Part shown: in pieces, positions 1 to 7,568 of the stretch
Layout: every line of letters starts with the position of its first letter
Numbering within the stretch: the first letter of the stretch is position 1
The notes under the pieces: generated by a model
The model's database searches: none
Seen by the model: only the letters and a program-made list of their open reading frames with translations
What the model was told of the DNA's origin: nothing
NCBI RefSeq assembly: GCF_000015445.1
Contig: NC_008783.1
Location: 317,001-381,000, forward strand
Direction: 5' to 3'
DNA length: 64,000 bases
From: Bartonella bacilliformis KC583
GTDB lineage: Bacteria; Pseudomonadota; Alphaproteobacteria; Rhizobiales; Rhizobiaceae
Made by a program: the position numbers and the translations under genes

Positions 1-858
1 CAAATGCGGGGGCCTGCTGGAACACCGATTACGCTGACAATTAATCGCTTTGGTGTTGATAAGCCACTCGATATCAAGATTGTTCGTGATATCATAAAAG
101 TAAAAGCAGTTAAGTATCGTGTTGAAGGTGATATTGGTTATTTAAGACTTATCCAGTTTACGGAAAAGACTTTTTCTGACCTTCAAGCTGCGATTAAAGA
201 TATTCAGTCTAAAATCCCCACAGATAAATTAAAAGGATATGTTCTTGATTTGCGGCTTAATCCTGGTGGTCTTTTAGATCAGGCTATTAGTGTTACAGAT
301 GCTTTTCTTAATAAAGGTGAAATTGTTTCAACTCGTGGCCGCAAGCAAAATGATGTGATGAGATTTGATGCTAAGCTAGGGGATTTGACTGATGAAAAGC
401 CTATTATTGTGCTTATTAATGGTGGTTCAGCGAGTGCTTCTGAAATTGTTGCAGGTGCCTTACAAGATCACCGTCGTGCTACAATTATAGGAACGCAATC
501 TTTTGGTAAGGGGTCTGTTCAGACGATTATCCCTTTAGGTGAAAATGGTGCCTTACGCTTGACTACAGCACTTTATTACACGCCATCTGGTACATCAATT
601 CAAGGGATTGGGATCACGCCGGATATTGTTGTAGAGCAACCGTTGCCTGAAAAATATAAAGGGTATGATGTAACGCTTGGTGAATCTGAATTAAGGGGTC
701 ATATCAAGGGGAAGCAGGAGAGCGATAAAGGATCCGGTTCAGCTGCTTTTGTTCCAAGAGATCCCAAGGATGATGTTCAATTGAATGAGGCTTATAAGCT
801 TTTGCGAGGTGAAATCACTCATGCAGCATTTCCACCTGACCCCAATAAGGTGTTTTAA
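1..858 (+). CDS. ctpA: Carboxy-terminal processing protease CtpA (5' end outside window)
   Basis: Periplasmic serine protease of family S41. The reading frame is open at base 1, so the signal peptide and most of the PDZ domain lie upstream. About 285 residues are visible: the last PDZ strand (GPAGTPITLTI), then the tail-specific protease core. Counting from the first visible Met at base 4, the nucleophile motif GGSASASE places Ser144 and Glu147, and FGKG places the catalytic Lys169. The Ser-Lys spacing of 25 residues is that of plant D1 protease, so the enzyme looks active. The family trims C-termini of envelope proteins. In Bartonella ctpA lies just upstream of the invasion locus ialAB, as here. 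A strong hairpin follows the stop codon. Confidence 0.95.
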   Translation, partial: QMRGPAGTPITLTINRFGVDKPLDIKIVRDIIKVKAVKYRVEGDIGYLRLIQFTEKTFSDLQAAIKDIQSKIPTDKLKGYVLDLRLNPGGLLDQAISVTDAFLNKGEIVSTRGRKQNDVMRFDAKLGDLTDEKPIIVLINGGSASASEIVAGALQDHRRATIIGTQSFGKGSVQTIIPLGENGALRLTTALYYTPSGTSIQGIGITPDIVVEQPLPEKYKGYDVTLGESELRGHIKGKQESDKGSGSAAFVPRDPKDDVQLNEAYKLLRGEITHAAFPPDPNKVF

Positions 859-876
859 AAAAGTAAAAGTTAACTT

Positions 877-911
877 GTATGTCTGATGTTTTCAACATCA
901 GACATACTTTT
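877..911 (+). terminator. 14-bp perfect hairpin between ctpA and ialA
   Basis: The arms 877-890 and 894-907 are perfectly complementary (14 bp, 3-nt loop TTC) and are followed by CTTTTG, as expected for a short intrinsic terminator of ctpA. An in-frame ATG at 879 upstream of ialA lies inside the stem, which argues against it as the ialA start. The U-tract is only four bases, so termination may be partial. The outer nine base pairs (GTATGTCTG/CAGACATAC) recur in the hairpin after atpE at 58779-58811. Confidence 0.7.
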
Positions 912-926
912 GGGAGAAGCATTTCG

Positions 927-1439
927 ATGGATACAATGGTTGATTTCAAAACTCTGCCTTATCGAAAAGGCGTTGGAATAGTTGTATTTAATCGTGAAGG
1001 GCAAGTTTGGATTGGACGCCGTTTAATAACATCTTCTCATACTTATGCTGAGGTATCCAAACTTTGGCAATTCCCTCAGGGAGGGATTGATGAAGGAGAA
1101 GAACCATTAGATGCAGCACGGCGTGAACTTTATGAAGAAACAGGTATGCGATCTGTGAATTTGATTAAGGAAGTGCAAGATTGGTTTTGTTACGATTTTC
1201 CACAAGAGCTTATTGGACACGTACTAAATAATCAGTATCGTGGACAAATGCAAAAATGGTTTGCTTTTCAGTTTATAGGAGAGACTTCTGAAATCGTAAT
1301 CAATTCACCAGAAAATAGTAATAAAGCGGAATTTGACCAATGGAAATGGATTAACTTGGAAGTACTTCCTTCAATTGTCGTTTCTTTTAAGCGACATGTT
1401 TATATGAAGGTTGTTCATGAATTTCGCAACATTATTTAA
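927..1439 (+). CDS. ialA: RNA pyrophosphohydrolase / invasion-associated protein A (Nudix)
   Basis: Nudix hydrolase of the RppH type, called IalA in Bartonella, where it hydrolyses dinucleoside polyphosphates. The family also removes pyrophosphate from mRNA 5' ends. The Nudix box spans residues 52-74 of 170, beginning GGIDEGEEP and ending RRELYEETGM, with all signature Glu and Arg residues present. The start at ATG 927 is chosen because GGGAGAAG lies 7 nt upstream. The frame stays open to 879, but that ATG is buried in a terminator hairpin. The resulting length of 170 aa is that of known IalA proteins. It lies between ctpA and ialB, the classic invasion-associated locus. Confidence 0.95.
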   Translation: MDTMVDFKTLPYRKGVGIVVFNREGQVWIGRRLITSSHTYAEVSKLWQFPQGGIDEGEEPLDAARRELYEETGMRSVNLIKEVQDWFCYDFPQELIGHVLNNQYRGQMQKWFAFQFIGETSEIVINSPENSNKAEFDQWKWINLEVLPSIVVSFKRHVYMKVVHEFRNII

Positions 1440-1555
1440 ATATTTGTAAAAATTGTGACTGTAAAAAGCTGTTTTTTATGAGATATTTTAGTATTATGAA
1501 TTACTATCGAGAATAATAGGAGTGATTCTATTTTATTTAAGGAACTGGATGTAAA

Positions 1556-2116
1556 ATGAAAAAAATATTAAATTTATTTGTAATTTCTGCTTTCTTGAGT
1601 ATTTCCTCTGCAGCGTTTGCTCAAAATGTAAAACCAGCTGCAACGAAGCCTTCTGTTGCTACACTGCCGAATGGTGCTTCTTCATTAACTGAGACTTACG
1701 GTTTGTGGAGCGTTAACTGTGGTATACAGGATGGGAACAAAATTTGTATTATGCTTCGTCAGGAAGTTAATGAGCAAGATCGTGTTCTATTGTCTATGAG
1801 TGTTTCTCTTGATGGGGAAGGTACTGTATCTGGCAATTTGACGATTCCTTTTGGTATATTGGTTTCTAAGCCTATTCGTTTGCATGTAGATGATTCGAAA
1901 TCTGTTATTGAAAGCAATGTTCGCACTTGTGTGCCAGCAGGTTGTGTGGTTCCAATAGTTTTTGACAAAAATTTTGTAGGGTCTTTACGCGCTGGCAAGC
2001 AGTTGAAATTATCTATGACAGTTGCTGCTCCAGGTGAACCAACCTTGGATAATTTATTTGTGCAATTGGATGGTTTCAGCAACGCTCTTAAGCGTTTAAC
2101 TTCTTTGCAAAAATAA
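1556..2116 (+). CDS. ialB: Invasion-associated protein B (IalB)
   Basis: Exported protein of the IalB family (186 aa), linked in Bartonella to erythrocyte invasion and reported in envelope fractions; its biochemical activity is unknown. A classical signal peptide is visible: Lys-Lys at 2-3, a hydrophobic core to about residue 17 and cleavage after AFA at about residue 22. The mature part begins with a Pro/Ala/Thr-rich linker. It contains four Cys in two close pairs (CGIQDGNKIC and CVPAGC), suggesting disulfides in the periplasm. It is separated from ialA by 116 bp, enough for its own promoter. The downstream 325 bp contain a structured element. Confidence 0.93.
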   Translation: MKKILNLFVISAFLSISSAAFAQNVKPAATKPSVATLPNGASSLTETYGLWSVNCGIQDGNKICIMLRQEVNEQDRVLLSMSVSLDGEGTVSGNLTIPFGILVSKPIRLHVDDSKSVIESNVRTCVPAGCVVPIVFDKNFVGSLRAGKQLKLSMTVAAPGEPTLDNLFVQLDGFSNALKRLTSLQK

Positions 2117-2441
2117 TATTAGTGAAGAAAAAAGCTGTCTTTTGAGTGCTTTTTAGAAGATAAGTATTATGGTCGGATTTTCTAAAAGGAGGGGATCCGA
2201 TTTTGGAGGTGCCTTTTCCGTTCAGTACTTATCCTAATTCTATGAGATGTTGTCTTATTTTTGTATTTATTGCTCAGCCTTTATCATGAAGTAGTATGCT
2301 TAAAAGCTAGAGTAGTTATTTTCTTCCGTTATCTATTAAAGAAATATGGCTCTATAAGTGTAGAGCGATGTTTCGATAGGTTTATTTTCGTAAATTTTTT
2401 ATATATAACCTTTTATTATGTTGGCGAATAAGGGATAAGGG
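2117..2441. other. Intergenic region ialB-yggT
   Basis: 325 bp with no convincing ORF. The left third holds a pseudoknot-capable structure (2159-2233, listed separately). The remainder is AT-rich and probably carries the promoter of yggT. No clean Rho-independent terminator for ialB is visible. Confidence 0.5.
2159..2233 (+). ncRNA. Candidate structured RNA element downstream of ialB
   Basis: The outer helix pairs 2159-2168 (GATAAGTATT) with 2224-2233 (AGTACTTATC), giving 10 bp with one U-G that works only on the + strand. An inner helix pairs 2173-2178 (TCGGAT) with 2195-2200 (ATCCGA). The loop of this inner helix holds AAAAGG (2184-2189), complementary to CCTTTT (2212-2217), which would form a pseudoknot. 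No matching known RNA family was recognised. It could be a small RNA, an mRNA 3' stabiliser or a leader element of yggT. No long U-tract follows. Confidence 0.35.
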
Positions 2442-2735
2442 ATGATTTATGCATTGCTTCAGGTGATTGATCTTGTTTTCAGTATTTATATTGCTTTTTT
2501 GATAGCGAGTGCTGTTTTCTCTTGGCTTTATGCATTTAATATCGTGAATAAATACAATCCTCTTGTCACTGTAATAGGAGATTTTTTATATCGTATTACA
2601 GAACCAGTTCTAAGTCGTGTTCGGTATTTTTTACCAAATTTAGGAACAATTGATATTTCACCCATTGTTGTGTTCATGATTATTTATTTTATTCGCATCT
2701 TTATGTGGCGTGCTTATTCAGGTCTATTTTTATAA
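2442..2735 (+). CDS. YggT family membrane protein
   Basis: Small integral membrane protein of 97 aa with two hydrophobic segments (about residues 5-30 and 65-90) and the family-typical central stretch NKYNPLV...ITEPVLSRVR. YggT proteins are widespread and often lie beside a DUF167 gene, as here (24 bp gap). They are implicated in osmotic stress tolerance or cell division, but no reaction is established. ATG 2442 follows a purine-rich AAGGG. It is probably co-transcribed with the next gene. Confidence 0.85.
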   Translation: MIYALLQVIDLVFSIYIAFLIASAVFSWLYAFNIVNKYNPLVTVIGDFLYRITEPVLSRVRYFLPNLGTIDISPIVVFMIIYFIRIFMWRAYSGLFL

Positions 2736-2759
2736 AAGTGAAAATGTCATGTTAGGCGA

Positions 2760-3089
2760 ATGAAGATGTTTTATCGAGTTGATGTTGATAGCTTGATCCT
2801 GTTTGTACGTTTAACACCAAAAGCTTCAATGAATAATATTGTAGGGGTTGAAAGCAGAGATGATGGCAAACAATATTTAATTATACGTCTTTGTGCTGTT
2901 CCTGAAGATGGCAAGGCAAATAAAGCATTAATTAAGTTTTTAGCGAAGCAATGGAAAATTCCATCTTCTTGTATCTCTCTTGAAAATGGTGCAATATCAC
3001 GTTACAAGCAGTTGCGTTTTTCAGGGGGAGTAGAGAAAATAGAGAAAATATTGCACTCTTTGGGTAATTATACTCCTGCACGAACATGA
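2760..3089 (+). CDS. DUF167 (YggU) family protein
   Basis: A 109-aa cytoplasmic protein of the DUF167/YggU family. The characteristic core is visible: RLTPKAS near residue 18, then LRLCAVPEDGKANKALIKFL type sequence in the middle, and a Lys/Ser-rich end. Function is unknown; the fold is a small alpha/beta sandwich. The pairing yggT-yggU is conserved widely. Two nearby start codons (2760 and 2766) cannot be separated by the weak upstream purines. A bidirectional terminator follows immediately. Confidence 0.85.
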   Translation: MKMFYRVDVDSLILFVRLTPKASMNNIVGVESRDDGKQYLIIRLCAVPEDGKANKALIKFLAKQWKIPSSCISLENGAISRYKQLRFSGGVEKIEKILHSLGNYTPART

Positions 3090-3097
3090 ATGAAAAA

Positions 3098-3130
3098 TAC
3101 AAGCCTGTTTTTAACAGGCTTTGCTTTGTT
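3098..3130. terminator. Bidirectional intrinsic terminator (yggU / ppa)
   Basis: A 9-bp perfect stem, AAGCCTGTT (3101-3109) with AACAGGCTT (3113-3121), 3-nt loop. On the + strand it is followed by a T-rich tail (TTTGCTTTGTT); on the - strand by GTATTTTTC. It sits between the convergent stops of the DUF167 gene and ppa and can serve both. Confidence 0.85.
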
Positions 3131-3138
3131 AAAATCAT

Positions 3139-3672
3139 TTATTGTATTGCTTTAGCTCGTTCAATGGCTTGTTGAATGAGCTCACGTGCAAAATTTTTAT
3201 CACGCCAACCTTCAATTTTAGCCCATTTTCCAGCCTCAAGATCTTTATAATGTTTGAAGAAATGCTCAATTTTCTTTAATATGTTTTCGGTAAGATCTGT
3301 ATAATCATGAATGCCGATATATTGTTGTGTTAATTTGGGAGTGGGAACAGCAATAATTTTTTCATCCTTGCCACCATCATCTTCCATAATTAACGCCCCA
3401 ATTGGGCGAACATTGATAACACAACCAGGAATGAGCGGGCGGGTATTACAGACAAGAACGTCAATCGGATCACTATCTTCTGAAAGTGTATGTGGGATGA
3501 AGCCATAATTACCAGGATAGACCATTGATGTGGAAATAAAGCGGTCGACAAATAATGAGCCAGATTTTTTATCCATCTCATATTTCACTGGTTGGCTATC
3601 AACAGGTACTTCGATAATAACATTAACATCCTCTGGTGGATTATTACCAATAGGTATTTCTTTAATATTCAT
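3139..3672 (-). CDS. ppa: Inorganic pyrophosphatase
   Basis: Soluble family I pyrophosphatase, 177 aa, hydrolysing PPi to two phosphates and so driving biosynthetic reactions. The acidic metal-binding signature DSDPID is present with Asp66, Asp68 and Asp71, matching the E. coli Asp65/67/70 triad. The C-terminal Lys-rich helix is typical. The start is set at 3672 because AAGAGGAT lies 7 nt upstream; an open 11-codon extension to 3705 has no ribosome site and is not family-like. It lies 61 bp downstream of typA on the same strand. Confidence 0.95.
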
Positions 3673-3733
3673 GTAAATATCCTCTTGCAAATAAAGTCGA
3701 GCCAAATGTAACGAGAATTAAGCTCTAATATAA

Positions 3734-5560
3734 TCAGGTTAAAATTGATGAACGTGTTTTTTCAAAGCGTTTGCGTTCATTAGGATCTAGATAAAGTTTG
3801 CGCAAACGAATATTTTTAGGGGTTACTTCTACAAGTTCATCATCTTGTATCCATGATAGTGCACGTTCTAATGTCATTTTGACTGGCGGTGTTAATTTGA
3901 TCGCTTCATCTTTACCAGCAGCACGCATATTGGTTAGCTTTTTTCCTTTTAATACATTCACTTCTAAATCGTTATCGCGTGAATGTATGCCAACAATCAT
4001 GCCTTGATAAACTTTAACACCTGCATCAATGACCATGGCTCCACGATCTTCAAGGTTAAAAAGCGCATAGGCGACAGCTTCACCATTGTCATTTGAAATC
4101 ATAACACCGTTGATACGGCCACCAATCTCTCCTTTATAAGGTTCGTAAGCACGAAAAAGGCGATTCATGATTGCTGTACCACGTGTATCGGTTAACAATT
4201 CAGATTGGTAACCAATAAGTCCCCGAGTTGGTGCGTAAAAGACAAGGCGTACACGGTTGCCACCAGAGGGACGTAATTCAACCATTTCTCCTTTACGTTC
4301 TGACATTTTTTGCACAACGGTTCCAGAATATTCTTCGTCAACATCGATCACAACTTCTTCGATTGGTTCTAAAGTTGTTCCGTTTTCATCTTTTTGCATG
4401 ACGACACGTGGGCATGAAACACTTAGCTCAAATCCTTCTCGACGCATATTTTCAATGAGGACTGCTAGTTGTAATTCTCCTCGCCCTGAAACATAGAAAG
4501 AATCTTTATCAGCAGACTCTTCAATTTTAAGAGCTACATTACCTTCTGCTTCTTTTAATAAGCGATCACGAATGATACGGCTTGTCACTTTATCTCCCTC
4601 AGTTCCAGCAAGGGGGCTATCATTTACCAGAAAACTCATGGTAACAGTGGGAGGATCAATGGGTTGAGCAGTAAGGGGTTCGTGAATTTCGGGGTCACAG
4701 AAAGTATCGGCAACTGTGCCTTTCTTTAGACCTGCAATAGCTACAATATCACCGGCAACGCTTTCTTCAATTGGTTGTCTTTCTAACCCACGAAATGCTA
4801 AAATTTTTGAAATACGCCCAGTTTCTAAAACTGTTCCATCTTGTCCAAGAATTTTAACGTTTTGATTGGGCTTAATAGAGCCTGAATGAATTCGTCCTGT
4901 AATGAGGCGGCCCAAAAATGGATCTGCTTCAAGAATAGTACCGATCATGCGGAATGGCCCCTCCGCTACAGTTGGTGCAGGTACATGGCGAATTACAAGA
5001 TCAAATAAAGGGCTTAATCCCTGATCTTTTGGTCCTTCAGGGGATTCAGCCATCCATCCATCACGACCTGATCCATAAAGAATAGGAAAATCAAGCTGTT
5101 CATCGGTTGCATCAAGAGATGCAAACAGATCAAAAACTTCGTTAATGACTTCATCAGCACGTGCATCAGGTCGATCAATTTTATTAATGACAACAATAGG
5201 ACGTAGACCTACTTTCAATGCTTTTCCAACAACAAATTTCGTTTGTGGCATAGGTCCTTCAGCGGCATCAACAAGTACAATCGCTCCATCCACCATATTG
5301 AGAATACGTTCAACTTCTCCTCCGAAATCAGCATGGCCAGGAGTGTCAACAATGTTAATTCGGGTATCTTTCCAAACGACAGATGTTGCTTTTGCTAAAA
5401 TTGTAATACCGCGTTCTTTTTCGATGTCATTTGAATCCATCATGCGCTCACCGGTACGCTGGTTATCACGGATATTTCCTGATTGTCTGAGAAGCCCATC
5501 TACAAGTGTTGTTTTACCATGGTCAACGTGGGCAATGATGGCGATATTACGCAATTGCAT
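3734..5560 (-). CDS. typA: Ribosome-associated GTPase TypA/BipA
   Basis: Translational GTPase of the BipA family, 608 aa (normal length). It resembles EF-G and helps ribosome assembly and stress translation. GTPase motifs are intact: AHVDHGKT (10-17), RGIT (50-53), DTPGH (72-76), NKID (126-129). An EF-Tu-like domain 2, two alpha/beta domains and the BipA-specific C-terminal domain with [15 protein letters not shown] at the end follow. ATG at 5560 has a purine-rich AAAAGAAGAAA stretch upstream. It is followed by ppa and preceded by a 284-bp gap that carries a strong inverted repeat. Confidence 0.96.
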   Translation of the reverse strand: MQLRNIAIIAHVDHGKTTLVDGLLRQSGNIRDNQRTGERMMDSNDIEKERGITILAKATSVVWKDTRINIVDTPGHADFGGEVERILNMVDGAIVLVDAAEGPMPQTKFVVGKALKVGLRPIVVINKIDRPDARADEVINEVFDLFASLDATDEQLDFPILYGSGRDGWMAESPEGPKDQGLSPLFDLVIRHVPAPTVAEGPFRMIGTILEADPFLGRLITGRIHSGSIKPNQNVKILGQDGTVLETGRISKILAFRGLERQPIEESVAGDIVAIAGLKKGTVADTFCDPEIHEPLTAQPIDPPTVTMSFLVNDSPLAGTEGDKVTSRIIRDRLLKEAEGNVALKIEESADKDSFYVSGRGELQLAVLIENMRREGFELSVSCPRVVMQKDENGTTLEPIEEVVIDVDEEYSGTVVQKMSERKGEMVELRPSGGNRVRLVFYAPTRGLIGYQSELLTDTRGTAIMNRLFRAYEPYKGEIGGRINGVMISNDNGEAVAYALFNLEDRGAMVIDAGVKVYQGMIVGIHSRDNDLEVNVLKGKKLTNMRAAGKDEAIKLTPPVKMTLERALSWIQDDELVEVTPKNIRLRKLYLDPNERKRFEKTRSSILT

Positions 5561-5776
5561 AAATTTTCTTCTTTTCGTTTAATGAAATTTCATTTGAGGC
5601 AAAGTTTTTGTATTTTTTACTTTGCAGTTTGAAGTCTTGTACAGTTTTTTTTATAATTTTGGAAGAGGAAGAACTGCTTTTCTAAGGAAGTATTTATGAA
5701 GATTTTTTGTATATTTTGCAGTTTTTGTAAGTTTTGAGAACCCCTTTGATAGAACCTCTATTTCATATAGAGTGCG

Positions 5777-5833
5777 CATTCAATGCAACCTAATCTCCTT
5801 ATATGGTATTAAGCTGCATTGAATGTATTTTTT
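5777..5833 (+). terminator. 11-bp inverted repeat with T-run at the 3' end of mgtE
   Basis: CATTCAATGCA (5777-5787) is the exact complement of TGCATTGAATG (5815-5825); the loop is 27 nt. A run TATTTTTT follows only on the + strand, antisense to the mgtE and typA transcripts. As an intrinsic terminator it would therefore stop + strand RNA entering mgtE from the 3' side. On the - strand it would be a plain hairpin protecting the mgtE mRNA end. The long loop lowers confidence. Confidence 0.4.
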
Positions 5834-5844
5834 ATATATTCGAG

Positions 5845-7221
5845 TTAGAGCAAAGTTCCAGATAAGATGATAGAAGCAATAGAGAAATAAATCACAATTC
5901 CCATAACATCTACTAAAGTTGCAACAAAAGGAGCTGAAGCACTTGCTGGATCAAATTTAAAAGATTTAAGAATAAAAGGAAGCATAGAGCCAGACAAAGA
6001 ACCAAATGTCACAACTCCAACCAATGCAGCACCTACTGTCATAGCAACAAGAATCCAGTGTTCACCATAATTATAGATACCGAGTTGTTGCCAAAGTATA
6101 ATGCGCATAATTCCGATACCTCCGAGTAGAAGACCCAGAGCTACTCCTGCTGGAATTTCACGCATGATAACTCTCCACCAATTTTTGAGTGAGAGTTCAC
6201 GTAAGGCTAATGCGCGAATGATAATGGATGTTGCCTGTGATCCGGAGTTTCCTCCTGAGCTCATAATGAGAGGAATAAACAGCGTAAGAACAAGAGCTTT
6301 TTCAAGCTCATCTTCAAAATGTTGCATGGCACTTGCTGTTAACATTTCACCCATAAAGAGTAGAGCAAGCCAGCCGCCGCGTTTTTTCATCATGCCAAGA
6401 AAATTTATCTGCATATAGGGTTTGTCAAGAGCTTCCATACCTCCAAATTTATAGGTATCTTCACTCATTTCATCGACTATAGTATCAAGCACATCATCGA
6501 CCGTTACAATACCAATGACGTGATTATTGTCATCGATAACTGGTACAGAGAGAAGATCGTGGCGTTGAAAAAGGCGAGCAACATCTTCATGATCTGTAAA
6601 AGGTGATATTGTAATCGGCGTGTCATGTGCAGAAACATTGAGAATTTGATCATCAGGTGAAGCAAGAATAAGACTACGCAACGAAACAGCTTTTAGAAGC
6701 TCACCTGTTTTGGGATCAATAACATAGCTTGTATAAACTGTTTCACGCGTTTGTTCAACATCACGAATGTGATCTAGAGTTCTTTGTACGGTCCAGTTTG
6801 CTGGAATTGTTATAAACTCTGTTGTCATTAAGGCACCAGCCGTATGGTCAGGATAACTGGTAAGTTTTTTAAGTTCAGTCCGTGTTAATGGTTTTAGTAA
6901 AGCATAAAGCTGTGTACGTGTTTCTCCATTAATTTCTTGGAAAACGTCTGCAGCAGCATCTGCTGACATGCCATCAAGAATTTCGACAGAACGATTAATA
7001 GGCAGAAGTTCAAGAATAGCAGCTGGTTGTTCGAGCTCTGGTTTATCAAAAAGTTCAATCGTATAATCGAGCGGTAAAAGACTGAGAATAGTTACACGTT
7101 CCATAATATCAAGATCGTTGATTATATCAATCGAGTCAGCAAAATGACGATTTTTAAATTCTTCGGCGATCGCCTCCGGAGAAAGATTTTTGAAGTCGAA
7201 GGTTGTTTCAATTTTAGTCAT
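5845..7221 (-). CDS. mgtE: Magnesium transporter MgtE
   Basis: Homodimeric Mg2+ channel of the inner membrane, 458 aa. Domain order is typical: N-terminal superhelical MgtE-N domain (about 20-125), two CBS domains (about 130-260) that sense cytosolic Mg2+, then five membrane helices. The pore signature GGNSGSQAT and the ion-site segment ATLVDVMG near the C-terminus are present. The start at 7221 is chosen because GGAAGG lies 8 nt upstream. A 31-codon hydrophobic extension to 7314 lacks a ribosome site and would be unusual for the family. Possible regulation by Mg2+ lies in the protein itself. Confidence 0.94.
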   Translation of the reverse strand: MTKIETTFDFKNLSPEAIAEEFKNRHFADSIDIINDLDIMERVTILSLLPLDYTIELFDKPELEQPAAILELLPINRSVEILDGMSADAAADVFQEINGETRTQLYALLKPLTRTELKKLTSYPDHTAGALMTTEFITIPANWTVQRTLDHIRDVEQTRETVYTSYVIDPKTGELLKAVSLRSLILASPDDQILNVSAHDTPITISPFTDHEDVARLFQRHDLLSVPVIDDNNHVIGIVTVDDVLDTIVDEMSEDTYKFGGMEALDKPYMQINFLGMMKKRGGWLALLFMGEMLTASAMQHFEDELEKALVLTLFIPLIMSSGGNSGSQATSIIIRALALRELSLKNWWRVIMREIPAGVALGLLLGGIGIMRIILWQQLGIYNYGEHWILVAMTVGAALVGVVTFGSLSGSMLPFILKSFKFDPASASAPFVATLVDVMGIVIYFSIASIILSGTLL

Positions 7222-7568
7222 GCTCAAGCACCTTCCAAAAGTTAGAAAATTACGGATCTGGATATATGGATAGGAATAAATTAAAATTATAAGAAAATTA
7301 AAAGAAAGTCCCACTCCATTTCTTCCTCAATTGTTAATATTTCAACTAAAGTCAAGGATAGATCACAGGCTATAAACAGTTTCATCTTCGCAATAGATGG
7401 CGCTTTTATTTTTATCTATCTTTTATAAGAAAGTTGTTTTTTATTTTTTTGTATTAAAAATATGAGTTTAAAAGACTGTTTTGAAGCGCATTGAATAATT
7501 TGATAGTGTGATCAATACATATTGTGAAAGTTGTTATTTTACAAATTTTATAGGAGGCATGGAATATC
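7222..7568. other. Divergent intergenic region mgtE / M3 peptidase
   Basis: About 350 bp, very AT-rich, between two divergent genes and therefore containing both promoters. No conserved operator, RNA gene or ORF was recognised. AGGAGG at 7552-7557 is the ribosome site of the peptidase. Confidence 0.5.

Noticed and set aside
5145..5582. 145-codon ORF opposite the 5' part of typA
   Set aside because: It is the mirror of a conserved GTP-binding coding region; Ser/Arg/Thr-rich composition is typical of antisense frames.
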